Assembly: GCA_036172665.1 (NCBI GenBank)
Contig: CM069871.1
Coordinates: forward strand, 6,572,001-6,636,000
Source: Prosopocoilus inquinatus
Lineage: Eukaryota; Arthropoda; Insecta; Coleoptera; Lucanidae
Direction of reading: 5' to 3'
Length of the DNA stretch: 64,000 nucleotides
The translations under genes were made by a program, and so were the position numbers. Of this stretch, positions 35,573 to 49,100 are shown piece by piece. The notes under the pieces are model-generated. The model was not told the DNA's origin and did no database searches. It was given only the letters and a program-made list of their open reading frames with translations. How positions within the stretch are numbered: position 1 is the first letter of the stretch; each line of letters opens with the position of its first letter.

Positions 35573-35655
35573 ATTGCACACTCTGCTCGTCCCCCGCGGA
35601 GTCGCAACCTAGATAGTAGGTTGCGACTCCGCGGGGGACGAGCAGAGTGTGCAAT
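35573..35655. repeat. Perfect 39-bp GC-rich hairpin
   Basis: Arms 35573-35611 and 35617-35655 are exact complements (beginning ATTGCACACTCTGCTCGTCC) around a 5-nt spacer GATAG. GC content of the arms is well above that of the surroundings. It has no neighbouring coding sequence. Confidence 0.9.
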
Positions 35656-36957
35656 TGTAAAATTTTCAAAAAGCCGTTATTCACTTTTTTGAATGCAACC
35701 TTTCTCTTTTCATGTCCATGTTCCTTTTCAAAACAATTATAAGTTTTCACTACATCATACTAACGGTTTTTTAAAAAATTATTAAACAAAATTACATTTT
35801 TACTTTAAAATCAATAATAAAGGGTTTTTTTATTATACCGTGTTTTAATTTGTTACTTCAGAATTCTGAAGATACATGGATAGTTTGATTATTGCAGATT
35901 TCTTTACAGTGCAAAGTTTTTTATTTGAGCTTTAGTAATTTATTCTTTCACCTGTAAACAGATCCTGCGGTGAGCTTATGTTGTGGGATTACCTACAGAT
36001 ACACAAATGTCAGCACTTCGTTGAGATTTAATAAAATAAACGTCAGAGTGCCCTTTCCTTTTCCTTTGTTTTGTTGAAATACGGTTCTTAACAGAAGTTG
36101 TAAGTGTCGGTGCACGAATCTCGACAACCGTATGTTTTAGAACAATGCGTTTCGCATTTATTAGAAATAGGATTTAACGAACTATTCAAATGTGTTAAAA
36201 ATTAGTACATTCCAATAAAAAAAAAAAGTATAATTTAGGGGAATAACTCACTCACTCGTTATAGGCGATGCGATAACTTTTGTCGGAGTCATTTTCTTTT
36301 ATAATTAAAACAGTTAATGTATATTTCGCGTAGTTACGAAATTATTTGTTATTATGATTTTGGTCAGCTTCTTCTAACAGGAAATAATTTAAAAAAAAAA
36401 ATAAGATATAAATACAGAGATCTACATAAGTCAATCACGTGCAGATTATAATATAATTTGATGTTACGGTACGAAAGAAACGACACTTGAAATTATTCTT
36501 AATAAGCCACCCATTATCCATGTTTACATACTTTCTTGTAAAATTAACTAACCATTTACTCCGCCAGATATAATGCGTAACTGTATCATCGATGCGAGGA
36601 TATAACCAGTAAAAGTTTATGGAGCAAGTCAGCTTCTTACACGGTCTTCACGCAAAAATTTAAAATAATACATTTTTTTTTCTTCTTCAAGTGCCGAATA
36701 ACAGTGTTCCACGTATTAAAACGTAATGGCATAAACACGTACGCTCATCGCATCTACAGTTAAAATTTATCTTCCCAGATCATTAAGGTTTTTGTTTTTT
36801 TGTTTGTTTGCTTGTTTGTTTTTTTTTTTTTCTGGCGGGCCACATTTTAAATTGTTAAACGGTAATCGCATCGCGGGTAAACACGTTGCGGCGAATACAA
36901 AAGGGGGGCTTTTATATACGTGTGTTCGCCGAAATCGGACGCAAATAGTGCACTCAC
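35656..36957. other. Putative Atg16 intron or downstream DNA
   Basis: AT-rich. No WD40-type exon found on the minus strand. The 76-codon plus frame at 36.79-37.02 kb is the antisense shadow of Atg16 exon 7. Confidence 0.4.
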
Positions 36958-37100
36958 CTTTAGACGCTGATCCGACACCGACCAGACCCTGCTCGCGTAG
37001 TCGTTGGAAGCCCCAATTATAAGTGTCCCTGTGGAATCGAAATCCACCGACATTACACCGGCGTTACTGCCTACCAGAATCCCTCTGCTTTCACAAGAAC
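36958..37100 (-). CDS. Atg16: Atg16 exon 7 (second WD40 blade)
   Basis: Acceptor GCTTGCAG|GTTCTT and donor CTAAAG|GTGAGT. Encodes [19 protein letters not shown], then [20 protein letters not shown] and WSVSDQRLK. It matches the blade with SNAGITSIEFDSAG and AASNDFASRIW in vertebrates. It ends in phase 0 where the family continues with a HTLTGHSGKV-like blade. No such exon was found downstream. Confidence 0.94.
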
Positions 37101-40100
37101 CTGCAAGCACAAGACCATTCTTTTAATATAATTTATACATATCTGGAAAAATCAAAATTAGATTCAGGATAGCAAGCGAAGTAAACTTATGTTCTCTGAT
37201 TACTTATAAATGTAAATACTTCGCTGAGGTTTAATAGATAAATCATAATAACAATAAATTTATTAAAAAAATTGGTTGCAAATCGTTTTTTTTTTTTTTC
37301 TATTCACCAATAAATTTATTGATGTTCATCGTTAGTTAGAATTATAACAAACTTTGTGGTTTTACTATTTAAACCTTAGATAGTTTATTTGTAGCATCGT
37401 GGACTTCGTTATATTTACGACACGTTCTAAGGGATTTATGTTAGTAGGCTTTAGTTCGACTGTGATTTTTTTTTGACGATCTCGGTAAAAAAAAGTATTG
37501 GAAAAAAAATTCTGATGGGGTTGGTACAGATTCAGTTTCAGAATGGAGAATTTCGGATTTTTTATTAACAATTCTCCACAGTGCCTTTGGTTTGTTTCAA
37601 TTGTTTTGGTCATGTGCTCGTTTTGTTGCTTACATTTTGCGACATCTACTTTTAAATTGTTTTAGAAATTCTGTAAATAAAAGGCAGGGAAATTTTCTTC
37701 TTAGTTCATTAAAAACAAAGAGTCTACTCTGTTACGGTGTGGGAAGCCGTTTTCCAGGAAACAACCTGTATGTTAAATTCGACTCACAATCTGTTCTGAA
37801 TTGCACCACAACTTTAGGAAACCGCGTGCGTGAATAAGCGCTTCGTGCCGCGCCTATCTCGTCGGCTTTATCGCAGTAATAGGTATCATCTTCGTCGTCG
37901 CTGGAATAATTAAATTCGTAACACTTGAAATGATCTCACGCTTTGTGTTTTTTTTCCTAGACGCTTTTGTGCATTCGTTTTAAAATACTCCAGCCATACA
38001 ATAGTGTAAAACTTGCAATGCGTCGACACTTCATTTATGGTTTAAAATAAATAATATCGTTCGGAGGCTCTATTTTCTTTAGGATTGTCTCATATTTTTT
38101 TGTGGGGGGGGGGCGTAAGGCTTTGTTTTATCATAGACGCTTTTGTGCATTCGTTTTAAAATACTCCAGCCATAGAATAGTGTAAAATTTTAAATGCGTC
38201 GACACTTCATTTATGGCGTCGACACTTCATTTATGGTTTAAAATAAATAATATCGTTCGGAGGCTTTATTTTCTTTAGGATTGTCTCATATTTTTTGTGT
38301 GTGTGGGGGGGGGGGCGTAAGGCTTTATGTTTTATCGTAGACGCTTTTGTGTATTCGTTTTAAAATACACCAGCCATAGAATAGTGTAAAATTTTCAATG
38401 CGTCGACACTTCATTTGTGGTTTAAAATAAATAATATCGTTGCGTGGCTCTATTTTTTTAAGGATTGCCTCATCTTTTCTTTTGGGGGGGGGGCGTAAGT
38501 CTTCAAAGGGGGGCGCAGCAGAATAAATTTGAAAAAAAATTAAACGCAAATTGCAACTAATTTTTCATATTATTTTTTTTTACAAGAGATTGCATATACA
38601 TAAAGTCGCGAGCAAGAAATTTTGATCATACATTAATCGTCAAAGGTTTGCACCGAACTTGTATTTTATTAAAATTAACGAGACTGGTGTCTTATTTTAA
38701 TTGCTAATAGTAATAGTCTCTTAAATACTTAATTTATTTTGACACTTTCTTGGTAAAACACAAACGAAAATTACTAATTTCTGAACGTTTTGATTGTTTG
38801 ATTTACAGTAACGACCAGAATTTAAAGCTCGAGACTGTACGTATATCATGAGTTTTTTTTTTTTTTGAACATACTATGTAAATCGTTAGAAAAGTGTCAA
38901 TACATTAAAAAAATTTATTATAAAATGTAATGACGAGTCTCAAATTTAAAGAAAGAATAATATAAATATATTTGATAATCGTTTAACATCAGTGTTCAAG
39001 CTCAAGATTCTATGGGGGGGGGGGGGGGGGGGGAGTGAATCATAATACTGCTCATAAGGGGGTCGCGAAACCTGAAAGTTTGAGAAACGCGCTGCCCTAG
39101 TCCTTTAACGCTATTGGAGTTTTCTTACGTCAAGTTGTTGATACTCGCTGATTCCTCCTGATATCATGATAGTTTCGATTCGTGCAAACTCCCCTTTCAC
39201 ACATGTTGCGACGTGATTAGTTTCACTGTATTAATTTGTAATTTTTCTTTAGGATTGTACCATCTTTTGTAAACAGACTGTTTAAATTGAGGTCAGCGTC
39301 GCCCTTTAAAGCCGTTGGGATTTTCTTACGTCAGGTTGTTGATACTCGCTGGTTCCTCCTGATATCATGATAGTTTCAATTCGTGCAAGCCTCCCTTTCA
39401 AACATGTTACGACGTGATTAGTTTCACTGTATTAATTTGTAATTTTTTTTAGGAATGTATCATCTTTTGTAAACAGACAGTTTAAATTAAGGTCAGCTTC
39501 GCCTTTTAACGCCGTCGGGATTTTCTTACGTCAGGTTGTTGATACTCGCTGGTTCCTCCTTATATCATGATAGTTTCGATTCGTGCAAACCCTCCTTTCA
39601 AACATTTTGAGGCACGGTTAGTGCCTATTTTATTAATTTGCAATATTTCTTTAGGATTGCCTCATCTTTTGTAAACAGACAGTTTAAATGAATCTCACCC
39701 TCGCCCTTTTATGCCGTTGGGGTTTTCTTACGTCAGATTGTTGATACTCGCTGGTTCCTCCTTATATCATGATAGTTTCGATTCGTGTAGACCCTCCTTT
39801 CAAACATTTTGAGGCACGGTTAGTGCCTATTTTATTAATTTGCAATATTTCTTTAGGATTGCATCACCTTTTGTAAACAGACAGTTTGAATTGATCTCAC
39901 CCTCGCCCTTTAACGCCATTGGGGTTTTCATTTTGGAACACGGCTAGTTTGACTTCACATTAATTTATAACGCGCTTTGAAACAGTCAGTCGTTTAGCGA
40001 CATCCCCAGAGCTTCGTGGTGTTGTTCGTAGGGAGTCTGCGTCATGTTCGCATCCCGAAGGCCGGTCCACCCTTTGGGTTGCTGACCTTCGAGGGTGGGT

Positions 40101-43100
40101 TCCTCGTCGTACGACATTTCGTCGGCTATGATTTGGCGCTGGTAGGAACAAAACTCTACCCAGTTGTCAGTCTCGTCCGCAATGTTTCAGACAGGTATGT
40201 TTGCAACTGTTGCTTTCTCTTTTCGTTCACATTACTATTGATTATTTTGCTCTTTTGAATACAAGTTTTCGTTTTGGCCACAAGTTTTCATTTTTGACAG
40301 TTTTGTTTTGATCTAAATCTTCTTCTAAATGTTTCTTTAGGATTGCATCATCTTTTGTAAACAGACAGTTTAAATGGATCTCACCCTCGCCCTTTTACGC
40401 CGTTTATACCGTTGGGGTTTTGATCTAAATCTTCTTCTAAATGTTTGGTCTGGGTTCGAGCTTTTCGTTTTGGTGATGAGCTACCTTTAGGCCCTTTATC
40501 AACGAGTACGACTTGCCTTAGATGAACGAGCTTTTTAGACGATTTTTCTACGATTCCAATTTACGATAAGATCGCTGTCGACGTCTTCATACGCCGACGC
40601 AGGAGACTGTAGAACAATCTTCGAGGTAATTTAATCAGGTAGGAGGTTCCCATTGTTAGCATTACGGCCTTGTGTCTCGAACTTTCCTTTACTGTATGCA
40701 TTTTTCTAATGTGGCTTTGGACGCTTTGCTCATATACTCTGTTTACCACTTAACGTTGCTTCGGGCGCTTCGCGCCAATGGTATTTAGATAAATGTTTTG
40801 TTTATTATGAAACTGATAGTTTCTTCAGAATTTTAAAAGTATCCCAGTTTCTAAACTCTGAATTGTCACATTTAACTAAATTTACTGAAGACTAGCAGAA
40901 TATAATTACGAAATACTTTCAGAATCACCCACACAAGCATGTTAAACTTCATAATCCTCATCTTCCCATGATTTTATGATTTATGACTTCATGACACCTA
41001 GGTCCTTCACATTTTTAATATTTTTCTGAAACTATACAAATCTCACCTCCACATCCTCATGTATGTATGTACTCATCCTGCATGCTAAAACATCACCCGG
41101 ATCGAAACATTTCGTTCTTTACAAAGATCACATGGCCTAACAACCTCGTGTGATGAATGATTTTATGTTAATTAAAGCGAGCTGGTTTGCATTCTGATAC
41201 TGTGAGATTAATAATTTCCAATGAGTTACCTACCATCTAACGGATCGCCCGCGCCGTGGCGATTTTTTTAAAAACCAGTTGAAATAATTAATTATTGACG
41301 CGACGCCTACCATCATTAAATAGGGCAAAGTTCGAGACGTCGTCGTTCCGTTTCGACTTCGTTTGCATGCAAATGTACTGTTGGATGAGCACGGCGATTT
41401 TCTGCTTTGAATCGATTTACCTCATTTTCTTCTATGGCAAACCAGAAGACATTAACCGAAAGAAATGAAGCAAGGTTCGCTCATTATGTAATATGAGGAA
41501 GTGGATGATCGTTTTTTGAAGGTTCTAAAAATTGTCTTTCAGCTGTGATAAATTATCAGCGTTTCGCTGTTTGTAAACGGTCATATTCTCTGGCCTACAA
41601 ATCGAGTTTACCTCCTCATTTTCTGAAAGAAATTAAGAAAGTCATTTGGGTTCGCGTTCGCAGGCGATCTGATGTAATGTGTGCAGAAGATGATGTACAA
41701 TCAGAATTTAAAATAGTATCACGCTTATAAAAAGTTAAATCGTTAACGCTTTCGATTGGGGTGGGCTATGTGCACTTAGTGTATCTCCATCTCATTTCTT
41801 CTATGAGGTTAAAACGAGATGACGACAGACCGAGTGCATCCAAATCGAAAACGCTATTAGTCTAATCATTTCTGTTCACTAGGACGACTAGGCGGACAGG
41901 TGAATCGAGTTCTTCGACACCTACTTGTTGTGGTGATCAGAATTACACATTACACATAAAGTTTTCATAAAATTTTTCTTTAGGATTGCCTCATCTTTTG
42001 TAAACAGGCATTTAAAGTGATCTCACTCTCGCCAATTGACGCCATTAGGGTTTTCTTACGTCAGGTCGTTGATACTCGCTGGTTCCTCCTGATGTCATGA
42101 TAGTTTCGATTCGTGCAAACCCTCCTTTCAAACATTTTGGGACATGGCTAGTTTCACTGTATTAATTTGTAATTTTTCTAAATTGTAAAATTGGGGGGGC
42201 GGGGGTTGACTCGCGCCCACAAAGAAGATAAAAAGAAAGCGACAAGCGCTGTTTGGGCCGCTCGCTTTTGGGGGATCGCGGCAGCTAAGAACTTGAAAAA
42301 AATGAAGGAGAATGTTTGAGCAAAGTGAAGGAAAATGTTTAGAAAAAATTTGTTCCCTAATGTTTAGAATTTTTTTTTTTTTTTTTTGAGTGAGATTTCT
42401 TTAATTTTTGTAAATTTTTCCCTAATTTTTAAGATTTTTTTTTTAGTTATTTAAATTATTTCTTTCAAATTTCTTCTCCGTTCTATTTTATTTCTCGTCG
42501 CCGGCTTAGCTTTGCGTAGGTTGGCTTCAGTTGAGTTGAATTGACCTTGAACTTCAGTTTTTAATTTTCGTCTTTTCTTTGAAATTTCGTAAACTTATTT
42601 CTTTCTTGTTTAAATTTTACATTTTTTCCTTCAAATTTACCAGTTTTTCGTTGGGTTAGCTTCGGTCAGGTCCGTTTCAGTTGGGTTGGGTTGACCTTGA
42701 AACTCCGCTTCAAATTTTTAACGTTTTTCGGCAACTTCGGTTGAATTAATTAATTAATTAATTCGTCTGATTTGTCCTTTTTTAATTAGTTTTCGTCGCC
42801 GCTGGGTCGGCTTTGCGCTGGTTAGGTACTTTCAATTTCTTTTTGTCTTTTAATATTTCTTTAAACTTTTTATATCAACTTAATTTATGCAATTTTTTTC
42901 CCTGATTTTTAAGATTTTTCTTAATTATTTAAATTATTTCTTTCAATTTTCTTCCTTTCTATTTTATTTCTCGTCGCCGGGTTGGCCTTGCATAGGTTGG
43001 CTTTAGTTAGGTTGACCTTGAACTTCGCTTGTAAGTTTCGTTTTTTCTTTTAGAAATTTCGGGGACTTATTTCCTTTTTGTTTAAATTTTACGTTTTTCC

Positions 43101-46100
43101 CTTCAAATTTACCGGTTTATCGTTGGGTTAGCTTCGGCCAGATCGGTTTCAGTTGGGTTGGGTTGGCCTTGAAACTTCTTTTCAAATTTTCTACGTTTTT
43201 CGACAACTTCAATTGAATTGACCTTGAACTGATTTTTCATTCTCCAAATTCGTCTGATTTGTCCTGTTTTAATTAGTTTTCGTCACTGTTTTGGCTTTGC
43301 GTAGGTTAGGTACTTTCAATTTCTTTTTGTCTTTTAATATTTCTTTAACTTTTTACATCAATTTAAAAATACTCCGGCCATAAACCATGTAAAATTCTCG
43401 ATCTATCGGTTTTATGGCTTTAAGTAAATAATATCATCCGGAAATTCTATTTTCAGAAATAATTGCCTCATCTCTTGCAATCGTCTATAGGTTCAGCTGA
43501 TATTTTCCATGGGAATCGACCAAATTATTCAGTCCACGCGGTCATAAAGTTTTCGCCGACATCTACTTTTTTACATCACTAGTCCATGCGAATCACAGCT
43601 TTTGCGAGTTGCCATTTCAACGCAGGGATTAAATTGACCTTTAACGCTATTGGGCTTTCTTTACGTCATTTGATACTCGGTTGGTTCCTATTGACGTCAC
43701 GATGTTTCCGATTTATATCCTTGCGACAGTGAAATTGCGTTCTGCTTTAAATCCATTTGTGTTATGGACGACTGGTTCAATAAAAATAAAATCCAAAAGT
43801 TCTGCGATGAGTTTGAGAATTAAGAGAGAGCAGAAAATTATTGAGGGCCCCAAAAAAATGGCAAGCGCTACGTCATAATCAAGCCCAATCAGATTGCCTT
43901 TTTTTGAATTAATAAAGCAACGTTTAAAACAACGCAAATTATATAGAATACAAATAAGTAAGTATAAAAAATAGCACGCACAGTCTTGGTAAAATGTTAA
44001 GGCTGACCTTTTGAGATATCCCAAAGTTTTACTTTCCGATCGGCCCCTCCTGTTGCTAGTATCCGGTCAACGGGACTCCATCGCACCGCGTTTACTTCAC
44101 CGTCATGTGCATCCTGCAACAGAGAAGAATAATTCGGAAGTAAAATGTAATAGAAAATAAAATAAAAGGAAATATTATCAAGTACCCTTCAATTAAGGTT
44201 CGGTCTTTTCATCTCCTTGCATATTTATCTATCCCGTAAAATTCTTGGAGACAATTGTATCACCAGCAGATTCTGTGGATATTACAATATTACAGGGTAG
44301 ATAAATTTACTGGGAGGTTTGACTACTAGGAAATGAAAAGACCAGCCGCAAATGATCATGATCCTCTCCAACCCTATACAGAACAAATTATTTAATAATG
44401 AGTTATTGTGTGTAAAGAGCTACATTAAATAAATCGTGCGTAAATGAATTAAATCGTCAAAGTCAATGTAAATTAAATGGGACTATCATTATTAAATAAT
44501 TTCCGTTGAGATTGTTAACAACGACGCGAAGCGACAACAAACACAACAAAATTAAGTCGTAGTTAAAATATTGTATGGCACATGTGTGTGAAAGGCTTTT
44601 ATGCACTCCTTGCGATTAAAGAAATTCGTGCATAAAAGCCTTACTTCACAAAACTGTATCATAAATAACTGTTTTTTTACATCTGTATACATAAAATAAT
44701 TTATTTGGATAATAAGTATAAATTATTATTATTATAAAACTGCTGCTCGTAGAACCCAAAGAACTAAATAAAAACTTTTCTATTGATTTAATTCCATTTT
44801 GCATCATCTGAACAAGTCGAAAGGTTTTCATGGCAAATATTTTTCCAGTTGCTTATCCTCGATTAAATGAAAAGCATAATTATTAGACACCGCATAATTA
44901 ATAGACGCCATTTTAAATTTACGAAGCATTTAAATATTACACATGCATTAAAACTGTGTGCCTGAGTAATATACACAGAATGTGGTTTTTGACCTTTCTA
45001 ATATTTTTAAAAGAAAAAGCTTGAAACTCATAAAAGCAAACAATGAGGTATGAATGTCTGATTGATTAAATAAACATTCACATGTGACCAACTTAAGAAA
45101 GACGAAACCAAAAAGAATTAATTAATTAATAACTACGTGTGTCGAAGCACTTTCAACAACAGTTATACTTATTAATAATAATAATTTGCTGCTGTAGCTG
45201 CTCAATAATTAATAATAATTTTGTTTTTATGCAGCTTTAAACTTATTTTTTTTTTTAATTTGTGTACAAGGCAGACACAAAAACATTGGGAAAATATTTT
45301 TATTTAAACAAATCTAATACAGCGGTAAGTAAATAATAATAATAATAATAACAACTGCATGCACGAGATGATACGACGGTCATGGAGAATCGCTACTTAC
45401 AAATTTAATGGACGCTTGCGTTGGTAAGGAGGATTGGAAAATGGGTCCGGTGCCTTCTCGAAGGTCTTCCGGGGAGACGCCTCTCGTGTCTTTGCAGGCC
45501 TCTTCGAGCTCCTTCTGCATCTTGGCGTTTCGTTTCCTGCAAAAAAAAAGTTTTAACAAATAATTAAAAACAATTATCCGTGTAGATGACAATTAAATAA
45601 ATATTCCTAATTCAAATTGTAATGGGGTTGGACGAAGGCATTTAAATTTCCCGCCTAGTAATTGGCAGTGGCAACACTGAATTCGATTATCCATAAAAAA
45701 ATTCATGGGTTTTGTTTCGTACGTAAAAGTTGCGTTAACGTTTCTTTTGTAAAAATAATAAAAACTTTCGTAAAACTGGCGCCCCACGTTGGGCGCCAGT
45801 ATTTAAATGTTTTCGTCCAATCTCCTTACAAAATCGATTAATATCTTAAGGTAAGTTTCTTGAATATATTTAAATCTAAGGCGTATACACATAGAAATAA
45901 ATGAAAAGAAATTGAAAAAACCACAGTACTTTATTAACGCAAATTTTAACGAGAACTTAAAATTAATTTTAAAAAAGAATGTACCAACACCACCCCAAAA
46001 AGCACTGCGTAATTAGTGCCTACATTGCCTACTACTACTACTACAGAGTTAAAATTTGCCTTCTAGAAACCTTGAAGTTTTATTAACTTGGAAGAGGGAA

Positions 46101-49100
46101 AGTTGTGAATCTAAAATTGTGTCAACGAATAATGGAACTATGAGATAATGAAGAAACTACTAACAAGACATTTTCTAGATAAATTACAAGCAACTCTATT
46201 GGTTAGTCGTTTCAGAATACATCTTCAGGAATCTCATAAGCATGTAGCATAATTACAGAATCGTAAGAAATTCATTAAAAAAAAAAATTAACATAATGGT
46301 ACCATCGTGAGCAACATTTTGAACAAGAAATGAAACTCGTCGTGTGAATGAAATGAAGTGACTTCACTCGTGAGCTTTTGTCCGACGTTTGAAAGCGAAA
46401 AATACAACAAGCCACAAAGAGAAAATTCAAGAAATCAGAAGAGTTTTGTACTAAATAAAAAAAAAACCTACCTGAATAAACCAAAAGTGCTGAGCAACGG
46501 TAGTTTTTTGGTACCACTGCAAAATGATCACAAGCCAGTGCGAGTTGTCAAGGAAACAAACTAGTAAAATACAGAGGGGGGACGTGAAGGAAAAAAAAAT
46601 TGGCAAATTACTAATTATTATTAATTTAATTATAATTGATTATCACGGATTTAAAAGCGGAAACCTATCGGGGTGGTCGACTTACTTGAGGAAGTTGTCG
46701 TTTTCTTCGTTCATCTTGTCCGCGTCCTTCGCTTTGTATTTTATCAGTCTCTCAACTAACTGGGCATTCTCAATCTAGAAAAACAAAAGACAGACACATT
46801 ATTTCTCAAATAATTCTCGGGCGAATTTATTTTAAAGCTCGCTTACAAGTGCATACACACGTTACGTAAAAAAATATTATAGTAGACTAATCATCCACGG
46901 TGCGTAATAAAATAGGTGATCCGACGGAGCATTCGGCTGTGCATTGGTCTATGCAGGAGAACGTACGTGATCGAGATCAATGTGCGAGCGAGATAGCTGA
47001 AGGCAGGGCGACAAAAAGATTAACGCGCGAGAGACTGGTGAATTCATAGTGTTTACGCCTTGAGCATGACATAACATCTATCACTCTTCATGTGTTTACA
47101 AAATAGCCCAATTACCAGTAACTTCGAAGTGTAAAAATTATTAATTAATGGTATTGCATTATTTGAAATTTAGGAGTAATAAATAAAAAAAACTGCATAT
47201 TTCTGTAATAATATAATAACATAAAATAATATGCAGCATTTTAAAATTTTCGGAGTAGAAGGGTGCTGATAAAAAAAACAAAAACGAATCGTTAATTAAA
47301 TGTAGAATGTAATTAATTTGACAGTTGTGTTCCGAGCTCTTTTTTGTTTTATAGTTTTTTCTTTGGTAAAAATAGAAGCATAAGGAAACCAAAAAAAAAA
47401 ACAAAACAAAAACAGGTACGAAAAAACAAATTACTTAACATACAAAAAATAAAAATAAAAGAAAAATGAAAGCAAGGAAAAAAAAGCAAAAGGAAAACGA
47501 CAACCCCAAGTTGAACGAAAAAGTAAAAATGAGTGTTCCAGACTTATCAGGAAGTTTGCAGAAAATAAAAGCAAATATAAAAAGTACAATTAAAAAAAAT
47601 TTAGAAAAAAGAAAAACGAAAAAAGAAATGAACGACTAAATGCGGTGCATAATACAAAAAGTCACAACCGTAATGGGTTCAAAACAAATGAAAAACGATG
47701 AACTACGAAAAAGCGCCAGAAGAATGCGAAAAATCAATTCGATAAATTAAGTAAAAGAAAAATACATGATAAGAAAGCATAAACAATAGAAAATAAAATT
47801 GATGGCTAGTAAAATTGTAAGTTGATCAAAAAACAAGCGAATCTCTGAAAAAGAAACCAAAAAAGTGGTAGAAAAGAAAACACAATTGTAAAAAACCGTC
47901 GGTCAACAAAATGTGAAAAATCAATTTGATAACAATAAACAAAAGACAAATACGAGAGCATAAAGTAAATTAAAAAAACTAAGACGGACAAAAAAATAAA
48001 AGTCGATGAAAGTCGTTGGTTGGAAACAAAAGAGAACTGTGAAGAGGAGTCAATAAAACCGATTCTCTTAAAAAGAGAAAAATGCGAAATTAGAGAAAAA
48101 CTTTAGAAGAATAGAAAACCAAAATAAAAAATAAATGAAAAACGCGATTCTCCGGCCGAAAATTTTTGCAAATAAACTGGCAAGAAACAAAGTGTGAAAA
48201 ACCAATTTGATAAAAATAAACAAAAGAGAAATACGAGAGCATAAAGTGAATTTAAAAAAAAACAGATATACTAAAACGGACAAAATAAAAATAAAAAATC
48301 GTAAGAAACAAAAGAAAACTGTGACCGATTCGCTTAAAAAAGAAAAATACCAGAAATAGAGAGAAAAACTTTAAAAAAATGGATAAACAAAAAAAATAAG
48401 AAATAAATGAAAAACGCGATTCTCCGGCCGAAAACTTTTGCGATTAAAGAAACTGGCAAGACGGACAAAAAAGTAAATAAAAATCGATGAAATTTGTAGG
48501 AAACAAAAGAGAACTGTAAAGAGGAGTCAAGAAAACCGATTCGCTTAAAAACAGAAAAATGCGAAAAACAGAAAGAAAAACTTTAGAATGGATAAACAAA
48601 AAAAAAATAAAAAATAAATGAAAAACGCGATTCTCCGGCCGAAAACTTAAGAAACTGGTAGGAAACAAAAAGAAAAAACAAAACAAATGAAGCGTGAGTA
48701 AACATAATAAACATAAATTTCTTAAAACAAAAGATAAAACATAAAGAAAAAACAACAAATTAAAAAAAAAATAAAAGAAAATTACTATACAGGGTGAGTT
48801 AAATTCGATGTTTAGCATCGGGATCTTGGAAATTAGCAGAGCTAGAGAGACGGCTAAAAGGGGAAAGATTTGTAGTTTTAGGTGCTCAGTTTAATGCAGC
48901 TTTTGTTTCTTACTTAAAGTTTATGACTGGCTAGATATTTCGAAAAAAACTGATTTTTTATAATTTCTTTGAATGCATACAGCTCCGTAATTCTTGATTT
49001 TAAAGAAAAGTTGTAAAGGCGAAAGTTGTACAGAATTATGTTCTTAATTAAATACTTAAATACTAAATTTTCCAAGTAATGTCCCATTTTTCAGTGATGA

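Noticed and set aside
36792..37022. Plus-strand frame of 76 codons
   Set aside because: Antisense shadow of Atg16 exon 7 plus a poly-T tract.
39057..39100. GGGGGTCGCGAAACCTGAAAG and TTTGAGAAACGCGCTGCCCT as a hAT element end
   Set aside because: The terminal words look hAT-like, but no opposite end or target duplication could be found, so it is not listed as an element.
47806..48818. Minus-strand frames of 61-124 codons resembling membrane proteins
   Set aside because: Same A-rich repeat as above. Hydrophobicity follows from T-rich codons only.
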